From positions 62,001 to 126,000 of the forward strand of contig CANNDL010000005.1 in NCBI GenBank assembly GCA_947503435.1: 64,000 bases of DNA, written 5' to 3'. A program made the position numbers and the translations under genes. This document shows, one piece after another, positions 33,846 through 44,614 of the stretch. Origin of the DNA: an uncultured Kangiella sp. Its GTDB lineage: Bacteria; Pseudomonadota; Gammaproteobacteria; Enterobacterales; Kangiellaceae. The notes beneath the pieces were generated by a model. It did no database searches, was not told the origin of the DNA, and was given only the letters and a program-made list of their open reading frames with translations. The first letter of the stretch is position 1. Each line of letters opens with the position of its first letter.

Positions 33846-35621
33846 TCAGTCCTTTTCAGCGTATTCCTTTTGCTGCTCTAAAATAAAATCATTAATTTGA
33901 GCTTCTAAAACAGATAATGGTACCGACCCTTGTCCTAGTACTGCATCATGAAACTTGCGAATATCAAAATTTTCGCCTAACTCTTTTTCAGCTTTAGCTC
34001 GCAGCTCACGAATTTTAATTTCACCCAGTTTGTACGATAAAGCCTGGCCTGGCCAACTTATATAACGGTCTATTTCTGTGCGAACATTATGAGTCGATAA
34101 AGCCGTATTTTCTTGCATAAGTTTAATCGCTTCATCGCGACTCATACCCATAGCATGCATACCAGTATCCACCACTAAACGCATAGCACGCCACATTTCA
34201 TAGGTTAAGCGTCCAAAGTTTGAATAGGGATCAGTGTAAAAGCCTGCTTCTAAACCTAATCGTTCAGAATAAAGTCCCCAACCTTCACCAAAAGCTGAAA
34301 TATAAGTATTTTGACGGAATTTAGGCAAGTCAGTTAATTCTTTTGAAAGCGCTATTTGCAAATGATGGCCTGGTACCGCCTCATGCAACGACAGTGCTTC
34401 TAGGTTATATAGTGGGCGTTTGTCTAATGCATAAGTATTAACCCAGTATTCTCCGGCTCTATCGCTATCAAGTGGCGCTCCGGAATAACGACCAGTAGTA
34501 TATTTAGGTGCAATTTCAGGAGCAACAGCCACAACCCCATACGGTTGACGAGGTAACTTGCCAAAAAACTTAGGTAACTGATGATCCATACGCTTAGAGA
34601 TATACGCTGCTTCTTTTAAGAGCTCTTCCGGTGTTTTCGCGTAAAATTGTGGATCAGTTCGTAAAAAGTGAAGAAACTCAGCGAAAGTGCCTTTGAAACC
34701 TGTTTCTTCAATCACTTGCTCCATTTCTGAGCGAATGCGTTTAACTTCCTTCCAACCTATCTCATGAATTTCTTGAGGCGTTAAATCTAAAGTGGTGTAT
34801 CGTTTAACTTGCGTCTGGTAGAAATCTTTGCCATTAGGATAGTCAGTCGCAGCAATGGTCTTTTTTGCATTGGGGTAATACTCATTCTCAAAGAAATTTT
34901 TATAGTTCTCGAACTCGGTAATCATTGAAGTTTTAATCACTTCCTTCGCTACTGATTTCAAACGCTTTGCATCCTCAGCAGAAATTGATTCAGGCATATT
35001 TTCAAAAGGCCTAAACCAAACACTTTGCGTTGGGTCTTCTTTGATGTATACAGCAATACCGTCGCTATAACCGTCTAGTACCGCTTGTGGAACCGTGAAA
35101 TTACGAGCCATACCCGCTTTCATATTATCAATATTTTGCTGAAAGACTTTCGGGGCTTGCTTCAATAACGTTAAGTAATTTTCGTAATCATCTAAGTTTT
35201 TAAAGCTTAACAGGTTAGCAAAAGATGCTGCCTGCGCATGAAAACCGTACTCAGCCGTTAATGGCATCTCATAGGTGCGATATTTGGCATCTGAAATCAC
35301 TATTCCTAAATTTCGTGCCATCATCTGATAACTGACTTGATCGGTTTTTGACAAGCTTGAGTAATCTATAGTTTTTAATTGTTTTAAAAAAGCTTTATGG
35401 CGTTCTGCCATCTCTAGTATAGCTTTAGGGCTTACATCTCCAACCTTCCCTTTTGCAGATTTATCGCCTTGGTTAGCTGCAGCAATTGGGTTTAATGACA
35501 ATTGGTAAGCTGAAACTTGATCAAAAAGCTTATGCAACTCATTAGTGGAGTTTGTTTCTTTGGATATTCCATTTGTTGATAGAAATATAGTCAAAAGAGC
35601 AACCAGGATTTTTTTATTCAT
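33846..35621 (-). CDS. DUF885 family exported peptidase-like protein
   Basis: This 591-residue protein has a signal peptide (MNKKILVALLTIFLSTNGISK) and a large helical DUF885 domain. The conserved zinc-like motif LSLHEAVPGHHLQIALSKE lies near 415-433, and GEGWGLYSERLG (about 455) and YISWPGQALSYKLG follow. DUF885 proteins resemble M3/M32-type metallopeptidases and are thought to be periplasmic or exported dipeptidyl carboxypeptidase-like enzymes. The substrate is unproven. It is monocistronic. Confidence 0.88.
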   Translation of the reverse strand: MNKKILVALLTIFLSTNGISKETNSTNELHKLFDQVSAYQLSLNPIAAANQGDKSAKGKVGDVSPKAILEMAERHKAFLKQLKTIDYSSLSKTDQVSYQMMARNLGIVISDAKYRTYEMPLTAEYGFHAQAASFANLLSFKNLDDYENYLTLLKQAPKVFQQNIDNMKAGMARNFTVPQAVLDGYSDGIAVYIKEDPTQSVWFRPFENMPESISAEDAKRLKSVAKEVIKTSMITEFENYKNFFENEYYPNAKKTIAATDYPNGKDFYQTQVKRYTTLDLTPQEIHEIGWKEVKRIRSEMEQVIEETGFKGTFAEFLHFLRTDPQFYAKTPEELLKEAAYISKRMDHQLPKFFGKLPRQPYGVVAVAPEIAPKYTTGRYSGAPLDSDRAGEYWVNTYALDKRPLYNLEALSLHEAVPGHHLQIALSKELTDLPKFRQNTYISAFGEGWGLYSERLGLEAGFYTDPYSNFGRLTYEMWRAMRLVVDTGMHAMGMSRDEAIKLMQENTALSTHNVRTEIDRYISWPGQALSYKLGEIKIRELRAKAEKELGENFDIRKFHDAVLGQGSVPLSVLEAQINDFILEQQKEYAEKD

Positions 35622-35773
35622 AATCTGTATCTTCTAAACAAAGTTCACTCTTTATAACAAGAAAACAGCCTGATCGAAAGCCATAAGCCTTGATAAACAA
35701 GTAAGAATCTTGCTAGTTAGAAAAGATATCATTTGTTAAACTATCGCCAATTTTTATAGTTGCTAACTTTCTT

Positions 35774-36244
35774 ATGAGCCAATCTATTGTTACTACACCT
35801 GCTCCTCTTGGCAAAAAACTAGGTGCTTGGTTATATGATGCACTAATAGGCATCGCCATTTACTTTTTGTGGGTGGCTTTTACTTCTCCCTTAATTCGCT
35901 GGATTATAGGTGGCAACAAGGATTGGTTGGCAGACACTAGTTGGCGAGAACACGCTATTTATCCGTACTACATGATAACGCCTTGGATTTTAGTGTTGCT
36001 TTATTTTGTCTATAACCATGTTAAAAGTGGGCAAACCGTAGGGATGAGCGCATGGAAGTTACGTTTAGTAAAAATTGATGGGACTAAAGTAACTTGGTTG
36101 CAAGCTACAACGCGATCAATATTATCTATTTTTGGAGCAGGAATCCTCTCGAGCGTTTTCAATACTCAAAAACGTGGTTGGCATGATTTGATCACTGGTA
36201 CTCGTGTGGTACTCATGCCCGATCCTAAAAAACACTCAAAATGA
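35774..36244 (+). CDS. RDD family membrane protein
   Basis: This 156-residue protein has three hydrophobic segments and the RDD pattern. Arg/Asp-type residues flank the first helix (KKLGAWLYDALIGIAIYFLW), GQTVGMSAWKLRLVKIDGTKVTWLQATTRSI is central, and RGWHDLITGTRVV closes it. The function of most RDD proteins is unknown; some affect ion balance. Its stop overlaps the start of the next gene as ATGA. Confidence 0.88.
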   Translation: MSQSIVTTPAPLGKKLGAWLYDALIGIAIYFLWVAFTSPLIRWIIGGNKDWLADTSWREHAIYPYYMITPWILVLLYFVYNHVKSGQTVGMSAWKLRLVKIDGTKVTWLQATTRSILSIFGAGILSSVFNTQKRGWHDLITGTRVVLMPDPKKHSK

Positions 36245-36492
36245 TTGGTAAAACTCTAGAGCAAGCCATAGTACTTATTGGGGAAGCTCATTGCCCTGTG
36301 ATATTAAAATCTGAAAGCGATGCATTAGAAGCGGCAGTTTGCCTGAAAAAAACACCAAGTGGCTACCTATTAGGAGTAAGTGATAAAAACCATGAGTTAT
36401 GTTTTTTCTTTGGCACGAGCTTATTGGAAGCCAAACAACTATACGTTCAGTATCAAGCGGTTATGCAAAAAACTGGTAGCCCTTTTGCATAA
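36241..36492 (+). CDS. Small protein translationally coupled to RDD gene
   Basis: This 83-residue protein (MIGKTLEQAIVLIGEAHCPVILKSESDA) is soluble, with a possible mixed alpha/beta fold, and is unknown to me. Its ATG overlaps the RDD stop by four bases, so it is probably translated by coupling. It ends 12 bases before the convergent lptG stop. No motif supports a function. Confidence 0.65.
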   Translation: MIGKTLEQAIVLIGEAHCPVILKSESDALEAAVCLKKTPSGYLLGVSDKNHELCFFFGTSLLEAKQLYVQYQAVMQKTGSPFA

Positions 36493-36504
36493 AGCTAACT
36501 AATT

Positions 36505-37569
36505 TTAACCCGCCTTTTTCAATAGGTACCAAGCAATTCCTGCAAAAATAATCGGCGGTAATAAAGCACCCATAATGGCAGGTAAGCCAAAGACTAGACT
36601 CACAGGTCCAAAAGCTCTAACCGTAAAGAAGTAAATTAAGCCGGTAATTACACCCACCAAAACTCTCGCTCCCATGGAAACACTACGCATAGGCCCAAAA
36701 ATAAAAGAAGCTGCTAACAAGATCATCACCGCAGTACTTAAAGGCTGAAATATTTTACGCCAAAACTCTAAATCGTAATTAGTGGTATCTTGACCATTAG
36801 CGTCTAAATAGCTTGAATATTCGTACAAACTCAAGGCGTTAAAATTCTCGGGTTTAAGCCTTAAAACAGCCAAATGTTCCAAAGAGATTTGGGTATTCCA
36901 ATGCCAAGCATCGAAGCTTTCCGTACGTATTTGTTGCTCACTGATATAAGAATGCTTGCCATTGGCTAATTGCCAAGCTCCATCTATTAGCGTTGCTGAA
37001 GCGGCTTCAGTAATTCGTGTTAAAGCTTGTTTCGAATCCATCAAATAAATAGTTACGCCTTTAAGCTTACTTTCACCAATCAGCTCTTCCAAATGAATCA
37101 TTTGACGAGCATCTTTTAACCACATCCCTTGATTACCTTTAAACAAAGCATCGCCATGAATTGCTCGGTTGCGTAACGATTCTGCGGCATGCGTCGATTT
37201 TGGCGCAACAAATTCACCTATAAAAATAGCAACCGCAATCAATATCAATCCATAGCTCAGTGCAGACCCAACAATTTGTCCGGTAGTCTTTCCTACCGCG
37301 CGCATCACGGTTAACTCCGACTTAGAAGCCAGTAGCCCCAAACCAGCAACCGAACCAATCAAAACAGCCATTGGGAAAAATTCGTAAATGTATTTTGGGG
37401 CGAGCATTAAAGAATAAACTAGGCCATCCATGAACTCATAGCTGCCCTTCCCCAAATCATTCATTTCATCAATTAAAGTAAATAAAACTCGTATGACCGC
37501 TAATGCAAATAGCGTAATTAAAGACATGGTAAGAATAGTCTTACCTATATAAAAACGAAGAATGTTCAT
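36505..37569 (-). CDS. lptG: LPS export permease LptG
   Basis: This 354-residue inner-membrane protein has three helices near each end and a periplasmic beta-jellyroll between (about 130-260). Signatures are LIDEMNDLGKGSYEF, AVGKTTGQIV and the C-terminal FIFGPMRSVSMGARVLVGVITGLIYF. With LptF and the LptB ATPase it extracts LPS and feeds LptC-A-D. Its ATG overlaps the lptF stop (ATGA), the standard lptF-lptG arrangement beside pepA. Confidence 0.95.
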   Translation of the reverse strand: MNILRFYIGKTILTMSLITLFALAVIRVLFTLIDEMNDLGKGSYEFMDGLVYSLMLAPKYIYEFFPMAVLIGSVAGLGLLASKSELTVMRAVGKTTGQIVGSALSYGLILIAVAIFIGEFVAPKSTHAAESLRNRAIHGDALFKGNQGMWLKDARQMIHLEELIGESKLKGVTIYLMDSKQALTRITEAASATLIDGAWQLANGKHSYISEQQIRTESFDAWHWNTQISLEHLAVLRLKPENFNALSLYEYSSYLDANGQDTTNYDLEFWRKIFQPLSTAVMILLAASFIFGPMRSVSMGARVLVGVITGLIYFFTVRAFGPVSLVFGLPAIMGALLPPIIFAGIAWYLLKKAG

Positions 37570-38681
37570 GCAGACTCCTCGTTTTTCGCGAGCTTTTTAT
37601 TATTATGGGTATTTGCCCTACTGTGTAAAAATAACAAGCGAACTGCTAATAAAGCCATAATTAAATAGATAGGAATATAGCCAACCCAGCCAGGAATTTT
37701 TTCATCTTCAACCCAGCGTCGAAAAATAACAATAAGAATGATATAACCGATATAAATTAATAAAGCCGGCAAAATCTTGGCAAACTTGCCTTCTCTTGGC
37801 CTAACGCGACTTAAGGGAATAGCTAACAATAATAGAAAAGGCACCGATAAGGGAACTGCTAAACGCCAATTCAACTCAGCCCAACTTAACGGGTCTTTTG
37901 ACCTCCATAATTGCAAAGTAGGCGTTGCTGAAATTTTTCGGCGAGAAGTGATACTTTGTTCTGCATCTAATCGCGCATAGTAATGTTCAAACTGGGTAAC
38001 TTTTCTAACTTGATTATTGCCATCTAATTCATAAACGTAACCATCATTAAGCTGCAAAAAGTTCTTATCTTGTGCCTCATCATAAAATCGCTGAGCACTC
38101 TTAGCCGAAACCAGTCGAGTTTTGCCATCTTCATCTACTGGCAACTCAGCCAAGAAAAAATTTCCTAACGCAGATTCAGAATCTTCGGTAGCTTCATCAA
38201 CATAAACCACCCCATTAGCTTTTTGAAAAGTTTGGAATCTGCCTGGGGTTAGCATACTCAGTTCAAGTTTGCTGGCTTGCTCGTCCCTTAATTGATAAGT
38301 AGTTTCATTTGCCCAAGGTGAAATCCATAGAGTTACGGCGCCGCCAATCAAAGCAATAATCACCGCTATCGGTAAAAGCATTTTGATTAATTGATATTCA
38401 CTGATTCCTGAAGAGCGTAAAACAGCCATCTCACTATCGACATAAAGTCGACTAAATGCCAGTAGACAACCTAAGAAAAAAGCTAAGGGCAATAAAAAAC
38501 CAATCAAAACTGGTGAAAATAAGCCCACCATTTGCCAAACCATTAAACCAGATATGTCACCGCTAGCAGCCTGTCCAAGATATTTAACGATTCTTTGGCT
38601 AATGAAGATAGCGAATAACACGCCCAAAATAGCCGTGGTACTGGTGAAAACTTCGCGATTGAGATAGCGGCTTATGATCAA
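37566..38681 (-). CDS. lptF: LPS export permease LptF
   Basis: This 371-residue partner of LptG has the family start MIISRYLNREVFTSTTAILGVLFAIFISQR, LYVDSEMAVLRSSGISEYQLIKMLLP, and C-terminal membrane segments (about 275-345). The start is TTG with AGGG upstream, and no ATG is available. It is divergent from pepA with 136 bases between, as in most gammaproteobacteria. The last 20 residues are hydrophilic and basic. Confidence 0.95.
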   Translation of the reverse strand: MIISRYLNREVFTSTTAILGVLFAIFISQRIVKYLGQAASGDISGLMVWQMVGLFSPVLIGFLLPLAFFLGCLLAFSRLYVDSEMAVLRSSGISEYQLIKMLLPIAVIIALIGGAVTLWISPWANETTYQLRDEQASKLELSMLTPGRFQTFQKANGVVYVDEATEDSESALGNFFLAELPVDEDGKTRLVSAKSAQRFYDEAQDKNFLQLNDGYVYELDGNNQVRKVTQFEHYYARLDAEQSITSRRKISATPTLQLWRSKDPLSWAELNWRLAVPLSVPFLLLLAIPLSRVRPREGKFAKILPALLIYIGYIILIVIFRRWVEDEKIPGWVGYIPIYLIMALLAVRLLFLHSRANTHNNKKLAKNEESA

Positions 38682-38817
38682 ACTTTAGACCCTGCTAATT
38701 TAAGCATTTTTAATATATTTAATCAGACAAGAGAAACTGGAATTAATCCCAATTTCAGTTAAACTAATCCAACTTTTAAGGCATTATAACCAAAAATCAA
38801 TAATTTGCAGGTGTAGT

Positions 38818-40317
38818 ATGGAATTCTTTGTCAAAAGTGGCAGCTCAGATAAGCAAAAAGCCGGTTGCTTAATTTTAGGTATATTCGACTCAAGAAAATT
38901 AAGCCCCCAAGCTCAATTAGTTGATGAACTCAGTGAAGGCTACTTAAGCGGCATTCTTCGCCGTGGCGACATGGAAGGGAAACTAGGGCAAACGTTATTA
39001 CTTCACTCAGTACCAAACAGTAATTGTGATCGAATTTTATTGGTAGGATGTGGCAAAGAGCGTGAGTTTAGCGTTAGCAATTACCAAAAAATCTCTAAAA
39101 AGATCATTAAGATTTTGCACGAGACTGGAACTACAGATGCCTTGAATTGTTTAGCCATGCTTAACGTAAAAGGACAGGATTTATATTGGAAAATTCGTTT
39201 TGCAATCGAAGCTGCAAATGACTCTCTATATAGCTTTGACCAGTTGAAAAGTAAGAAATCTGAAACCCGTAGACCTTTACGCAAAGTAACCTATTTAATC
39301 GATTCTCGTGCGGATTTACCGCAGTCAGAAATGGCCATAAACCATGCTGAAGGCGTGAGTAAAGGCCAAAGTTTAACCAAAGATTTGGCCAACTTACCGG
39401 GCAATATTTGCCACCCAACTTATTTGGCTGAACAGGCACAAGCAATGGCTGAAGAGTACGAGCCTATGGGTGTCGACATTCTCGATGAATCTGAATTAAA
39501 AGAAATGGGTGCGGGTGCATTTGTATCGGTTTCACAGGGTTCAGCTCAACCGGGAAAAATGATTGCCATGGAATACATGGGCGGCAAAGATGGCGAAAAA
39601 CCCCTGGTTTTCGTGGGCAAAGGAATAACTTTTGATACTGGTGGTATTTCATTAAAGCCTGGCGCGGCTATGGACGAAATGAAATTTGATATGGGTGGTG
39701 CTGCTTCAGTGTTTGGTTTAATGAAGTCTATTGCTGAAATGGAATTACCGATTAATGTCATTGGCTTTGTTGCCGCGGCAGAAAACATGCCTGCCAGTAA
39801 CGCTACTCGTCCAGGCGATATTGTCACCACACTTTCAGGTCAAACTGTTGAAATACTTAATACAGATGCTGAAGGTCGTTTAGTTCTTTGTGATGCTTTA
39901 ACTTATATTGAAAAATACGATCCTGAGATTGTGATTGATGTAGCGACTCTAACCGGAGCCGTCATCATCGCGTTAGGCCATCAAGCTACTGGTTTAATGA
40001 GTAACAATAATCCTCTGGCGCATGAAATAGAAAATGCCAGTGATATGACTCAAGATCGCGTATGGCGCTTACCTATTTGGGATGAGTATCATAGTCAATT
40101 AAAATCTAACTTTGCAGATTTCAGCAATTTAGGTGGCCGTCCTGCAGGCTCAATCACTGCGGGCTGTTTCTTAGCAAAATTCACTAAGAAGTACCGTTGG
40201 GCTCATTTAGATATTGCCGGTACAGCTTGGAAAAGTGGTGCCCAGAAAGGTGCAACTGGTCGTCCTGTACCACTATTAAGTCAAATTGTATTGAATCGTG
40301 TTGAGAAAGCGTCTTAA
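38818..40317 (+). CDS. pepA: Leucyl aminopeptidase (aminopeptidase A)
   Basis: This 499-residue M17 peptidase removes N-terminal residues. It contains the metal and active-site block VGKGITFDTGGISLKPGAAMDEMKFDMGGAA (about 264-294) and the family signature NTDAEGRLVL (about 345-354). In E. coli PepA also binds DNA at cer and carAB sites, so a second role is possible. The position between lptF and holC is the conserved one. A short gap (9 bases) separates it from holC. Confidence 0.97.
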   Translation: MEFFVKSGSSDKQKAGCLILGIFDSRKLSPQAQLVDELSEGYLSGILRRGDMEGKLGQTLLLHSVPNSNCDRILLVGCGKEREFSVSNYQKISKKIIKILHETGTTDALNCLAMLNVKGQDLYWKIRFAIEAANDSLYSFDQLKSKKSETRRPLRKVTYLIDSRADLPQSEMAINHAEGVSKGQSLTKDLANLPGNICHPTYLAEQAQAMAEEYEPMGVDILDESELKEMGAGAFVSVSQGSAQPGKMIAMEYMGGKDGEKPLVFVGKGITFDTGGISLKPGAAMDEMKFDMGGAASVFGLMKSIAEMELPINVIGFVAAAENMPASNATRPGDIVTTLSGQTVEILNTDAEGRLVLCDALTYIEKYDPEIVIDVATLTGAVIIALGHQATGLMSNNNPLAHEIENASDMTQDRVWRLPIWDEYHSQLKSNFADFSNLGGRPAGSITAGCFLAKFTKKYRWAHLDIAGTAWKSGAQKGATGRPVPLLSQIVLNRVEKAS

Positions 40318-40326
40318 GTTCTTTCC

Positions 40327-40755
40327 ATGACTCAAATTGAATTTCATATAATGGATGAAACCACTGGCGATAAGGCCTACCTACAACTGGTAGGCCAACA
40401 AATACAAAAACTATATCGCCAATCTCGTAAAATATACATTCATGCTAACTCTGAGCAGCAAGCAAAAGCCATTGATGAGTGGCTTTGGACTCAAGATTTA
40501 GAAGACTTTATACCCCATAACTTAGTTGGTGAAGGTCCGAATAAAACTCCTCCGGTACAAATTGGTTTTCAAGAACCACCTCAAAACCAGCACGATTGTT
40601 TAATCAATTTATCGGGTGAAATACAAAATTTCTTTAGCTATTTCTTATCCTGTCTTGAAGTGGTTCCTAATCAAGATGAGGCTAAAGAAAAAGCTCGCGA
40701 ACGCTATAAATTTTATCGCAGTCACGGCTACCCTTTGAAACATCACAAGCACTAA
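40327..40755 (+). CDS. holC: DNA polymerase III chi subunit
   Basis: This 142-residue clamp-loader accessory protein links the replicase to SSB. The family block KIYIHANSEQQAKAIDEWLWTQDLEDFIPHNLVGEG (about 36-71) and the C-terminal ARERYKFYRSHGYPLKHHKH are diagnostic. It is directly downstream of pepA. In most relatives valS follows at once; here a methyltransferase gene intervenes. Confidence 0.95.
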   Translation: MTQIEFHIMDETTGDKAYLQLVGQQIQKLYRQSRKIYIHANSEQQAKAIDEWLWTQDLEDFIPHNLVGEGPNKTPPVQIGFQEPPQNQHDCLINLSGEIQNFFSYFLSCLEVVPNQDEAKEKARERYKFYRSHGYPLKHHKH

Positions 40756-40792
40756 TGAGTCCAATAAGACTTGCCTTAGGTGCAGCACTTCA

Positions 40793-41332
40793 ATGAGCCG
40801 AATATTTACAAAAAATGCGATCAGCAATCTAAAAAGCACGGGGACTTTTTTCCCAAGTTCACGCTTTTTGGCAAATAAAATTAGTCAATTAATGCCCTCT
40901 GAAGCTAAAACAGTAGTTGAACTCGGCGCCGGAAACGGTGCAGTCACCAAAAGCTTATTGACATATTTACCCCCTGACGGGCAACTCAGTTGTTATGAGA
41001 TTAACCAAGAGTTCATCAAACTACTCAAAGATAACGTTGATGATTTAAGGCTCTCGGTATTAGAGCGTTCAGCCCTAGAAATTTCCAATGATTTTGCAAC
41101 TAACTCAGTAGATATGGTGGTCTCTTGCTTACCAATGGCTTTATTCAAAGATTCCATGAAGCAAGAGTTGATGGAAGCTATACATAAATCGCTAAAGCCT
41201 AATGGTCTCTTTATCCAATATCAATATTCACTTAAAGACCGAAAATTTATCAATCAATATTTTTCACGCAATAAGCTAAAATTTGTATTACGTAATGTGC
41301 CTCCTGCCTTTATTTATATTTGTAGAAAATAG
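40793..41332 (+). CDS. PmtA-like SAM-dependent methyltransferase
   Basis: This 179-residue protein begins FTKNAISNLKSTGTFFPSSRFLANKIS, then has SAM motif I VVELGAGNGAVTKSLL (about 42-57) and SVDMVVSCLPMALFK. The N-terminal G-x-x-x-PSSRFLA block is the mark of phospholipid N-methyltransferases (PmtA) and related proteins. A lipid substrate is plausible but unproven; rRNA dimethyltransferases share the fold. It is inserted between holC and valS, which are usually adjacent. Confidence 0.8.
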   Translation: MSRIFTKNAISNLKSTGTFFPSSRFLANKISQLMPSEAKTVVELGAGNGAVTKSLLTYLPPDGQLSCYEINQEFIKLLKDNVDDLRLSVLERSALEISNDFATNSVDMVVSCLPMALFKDSMKQELMEAIHKSLKPNGLFIQYQYSLKDRKFINQYFSRNKLKFVLRNVPPAFIYICRK

Positions 41333-41434
41333 TTCTTGTTAGATTCCAATAAAATATAGATAAATCCCCTGCAAGCGTTATAATTCAAGGTTTTAAGCTA
41401 TAATCTAAATATACCAATTAGGCCAGAAAACCCA

Positions 41435-44209
41435 ATGGATAAAGCATACGATCCTCAAGCCATCGAGCAAGACATTTATAAGCAATGGGAAGACAAAAAT
41501 TATTTTGCTTCTAGCGCGGTCAATAAAGACGGTCAAGACAGCTATTGCATCATGATCCCGCCACCGAATGTCACGGGCAGCTTGCACATGGGACATGCTT
41601 TCCAACACACCATTATGGATGCACTAACCCGTTATCATCGTATGAAGGGTGACAACACTCTATGGCAACCAGGTACCGACCATGCTGGTATCGCCACGCA
41701 AATGGTAGTCGAGCGATTACTTGGCGCTAAAAACGTCAGTCGCCATGATTTAGGCCGTGAAAAATTCATTGATAAAGTTTGGGATTGGAAAGCCGAATCA
41801 GGTGGCAATATCACCCGCCAAATGCGTCGCTTGGGTGATTCTTGTGATTGGTCACGTGAAGCCTTCACTATGGACGATAACTTATCGGAAGCAGTACTCG
41901 AGGTTTTCGTTCAATTGCATGAAGAAGGGCTTATCTATCGCGGCAAGCGTTTGGTTAACTGGGATCCGGCATTATTAACTGCCGTTTCTGACTTAGAAGT
42001 TATTTCTGAAGAAGCTGACGGTCATTTATGGCACTTACGCTATCCGCTGGCCGATGGCTCAGGCCATTTAACCGTTGCCACTACCCGTCCGGAAACCATG
42101 TTGGGCGATACCGCCGTTGCAGTTCATCCTGAAGATGAGCGCTACCAGCATTTGATCGGTAAAATGATTGCCTTGCCGCTGACTGGCCGCGAAATCCCAG
42201 TCATAGCTGATGAATATGTAGAAAAAGATTTTGGCTCAGGTTGTGTGAAGATTACTCCAGCACACGATTTCAATGATTACGAAATGGGCAAACGTCATGA
42301 TTTGCCTATGATCAATATTCTTACCGATAATGCGCATATCAATGATGATATGCCTGAAGCTTACCGTGGCATGGAGCGCTTTGCCGCTCGTAAGCAGATC
42401 GTAGCCGACTTTGAAGCGGAAGGATTGCTTGAAAAAATAGAGCCTCATAAATTACAAATACCAAAAGGCGATCGCTCTGGCGTAGTGATTGAGCCTTACT
42501 TAACCGACCAATGGTATGTAGCGGTTGAATCTCTGGCCAAGCCTGCGATTGAAGCAGTGCGCTCTGGTGAAATTAAATTTGTTCCAGAAAACTGGTCGAA
42601 TACTTACTATCACTGGATGGAAAACTTGCAAGACTGGTGTATTTCACGCCAATTGTGGTGGGGTCACCAAATTCCAGCTTGGTATGATAACGATGGAAAT
42701 GTTTTTGTTGGAAGAAGCGAGCAAGAAGTACGTGAAAAACATAACTTAGGCGACATCGAGTTAAAGCGCGATCAAGATGTTTTAGATACTTGGTTCTCAT
42801 CAGCCCTATGGCCTTTCGCTACTCTAGGTTGGCCAGAGAAAACACCTGAATTAAACACGTTCTTACCTACCAATGTTTTAGTTACTGGCTTCGACATTAT
42901 TTTCTTCTGGGTAGCCAGAATGATCATGATGACCAAGAAATTTACTGGCCAAGCACCATTCAAAGAAATCTACATTACTGGTTTAATTCGAGATGAAAAC
43001 GGCCAAAAAATGTCGAAGTCTAAAGGCAATGTTCTTGATCCAATAGACGTTATCGATGGCATTGATTTAGAAGATTTGGTCAACAAGCGTACCTACGGCA
43101 TGATGAATCCGCAAGATGCCAAGAAGATTGAAAAGCGCACTCGAAAAGGTTTCCCAGAAGGTATTAATGCATACGGTACAGACGCTATGCGTTTTACTTT
43201 CTGCGCCATGGCTTCGACTTCTCGCGATATTAACTTCGACTTAAACCGCGTTGAAGGCTACCGTAACTTCTGTAATAAAATTTGGAATGCGACCCGCTAT
43301 GTATTAATGAATACCGAGGAGCAAGATACAGGCCTTGGAAATGAAGAGAACATACTCAGTGTCGCTGATCGCTGGATTATCAGTGAACTGCAAAATGTCA
43401 TTACAGAGTTTGAATCAGCAGTTGCACAATATCGCTTCGATATCGCTGCTAATGCGCTTTATGAATTCACATGGAATACATATTGCGATTGGTACTTAGA
43501 GCTCTCAAAGCCTATTTTATATGGCGATGACTATTCTGACGCTGAGAAGCGCGGTACTCGCCATACCTTGGTGAGCGTACTGGAGCAATTATTACGTTTA
43601 CTCCACCCTTTCATGCCATTTATAACTGAAGAAGTGTGGCAAAAGGTGGCACCATTAGCTGGCGTTAGCGGTGAAAGCATTATGCTTGAATCATTCCCTC
43701 AACACGATAAAGCCTTTATTGATTCAGAAGCAAACGATGACATTGAGTGGCTTAAAAGCGTCATTGTTGGTATTCGTAACATTCGCGGCGAAATGAACAT
43801 CGCGCCAGGCAAACCATTAAGTAGTTTATTTAAGAATGGTACTGAGCAAGATCAATCTCGTTTGAAAGCTTATAATAATTTCTTAAGTAAGCTAGCCAAA
43901 TTAGAGTCTATCCAATGGCTTTCAGAAAACGAAGAAGCCCCTATGTCGGCAACCGCTTTAGCGGGCTCAATGGAAATCTTAATTCCAATGGCTGGCTTAA
44001 TTGATGTCGAACAAGAAATGGCTCGATTGAGTAAAGAGTTAGAAAAGCTTGGTAAAGAGCAAGCTCGAATTTCAGGTAAGCTTTCTAACCCAAACTTTAC
44101 CGATAAAGCACCAGAAGCTGTAGTTGCTAAAGAAAAGGCCAAGCTTGAAGAAGTGGAAGTGACCCTTACTAAAGTGAATAAGCAAATAGATAGTTTAAAA
44201 ACACTTTAA
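41435..44209 (+). CDS. valS: Valyl-tRNA synthetase
   Basis: This 924-residue class I synthetase charges tRNA-Val and edits threonine. It shows the HIGH-type motif [15 protein letters not shown] (about 36-50), a CP1 editing domain (about 190-330) and [15 protein letters not shown]-terminal arm of coiled coil (about 855-924, rich in Lys and Glu) completes it. Length is normal for the family. The stop overlaps the next gene's start as TAATG. Confidence 0.98.
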   Translation: MDKAYDPQAIEQDIYKQWEDKNYFASSAVNKDGQDSYCIMIPPPNVTGSLHMGHAFQHTIMDALTRYHRMKGDNTLWQPGTDHAGIATQMVVERLLGAKNVSRHDLGREKFIDKVWDWKAESGGNITRQMRRLGDSCDWSREAFTMDDNLSEAVLEVFVQLHEEGLIYRGKRLVNWDPALLTAVSDLEVISEEADGHLWHLRYPLADGSGHLTVATTRPETMLGDTAVAVHPEDERYQHLIGKMIALPLTGREIPVIADEYVEKDFGSGCVKITPAHDFNDYEMGKRHDLPMINILTDNAHINDDMPEAYRGMERFAARKQIVADFEAEGLLEKIEPHKLQIPKGDRSGVVIEPYLTDQWYVAVESLAKPAIEAVRSGEIKFVPENWSNTYYHWMENLQDWCISRQLWWGHQIPAWYDNDGNVFVGRSEQEVREKHNLGDIELKRDQDVLDTWFSSALWPFATLGWPEKTPELNTFLPTNVLVTGFDIIFFWVARMIMMTKKFTGQAPFKEIYITGLIRDENGQKMSKSKGNVLDPIDVIDGIDLEDLVNKRTYGMMNPQDAKKIEKRTRKGFPEGINAYGTDAMRFTFCAMASTSRDINFDLNRVEGYRNFCNKIWNATRYVLMNTEEQDTGLGNEENILSVADRWIISELQNVITEFESAVAQYRFDIAANALYEFTWNTYCDWYLELSKPILYGDDYSDAEKRGTRHTLVSVLEQLLRLLHPFMPFITEEVWQKVAPLAGVSGESIMLESFPQHDKAFIDSEANDDIEWLKSVIVGIRNIRGEMNIAPGKPLSSLFKNGTEQDQSRLKAYNNFLSKLAKLESIQWLSENEEAPMSATALAGSMEILIPMAGLIDVEQEMARLSKELEKLGKEQARISGKLSNPNFTDKAPEAVVAKEKAKLEEVEVTLTKVNKQIDSLKTL

Positions 44210-44574
44210 TGAAAACTTCATTAGTAGTTATATCAACGGTTTTGCTAGCTTCTTGTCAAGCTAGCAAAATAACGACTGATGCTGAAGCTAATATTCACCA
44301 TGGAATTATCAAGTCGGGTAAAGATCAAATAGCAGAAATTTGTCCGGAACTAAAAACAGGGCAAACTTTGAATTTTCAACTGGATGCTAGCTTACCAATC
44401 TTGTTTAACCTCCATTATCATCAAGGTAAAAAAGTTGCCTACCCTATCCCTGAAAAGAACCTCACTAAGATCAATCAGCAATTTACAGCGCCTGTTGACA
44501 ACACTTATTGTCTAATGTGGAAAACCCATTTAGACAAGACAAAAGTTAAGTATCAATATTCTATTACGCAATAA
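44209..44574 (+). CDS. Small lipoprotein coupled to valS
   Basis: This 121-residue protein starts with a lipobox (VLLASC16). The mature part (about 105 residues) has two further cysteines (ICPEL, YCLMW). GQTLNFQLDASLPILFNLHYHQGKKVAYP suggests a small beta domain. I do not recognise the family. The TAATG overlap with valS means translation is probably coupled, though a functional tie is unlikely. Confidence 0.72.
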   Translation: MKTSLVVISTVLLASCQASKITTDAEANIHHGIIKSGKDQIAEICPELKTGQTLNFQLDASLPILFNLHYHQGKKVAYPIPEKNLTKINQQFTAPVDNTYCLMWKTHLDKTKVKYQYSITQ

Positions 44575-44600
44575 AAAGCCCACATCAAGTGGGCTTTTTA
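44573..44600. terminator. Bidirectional intrinsic terminator
   Basis: A strong stem (AAAAAGCCCAC / GTGGGCTTTTT) with a six-base loop lies between the convergent ends at 44574 and 44615, with T runs on both strands. Confidence 0.92.
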
Positions 44601-44614
44601 TTTAAACAAGTTAA

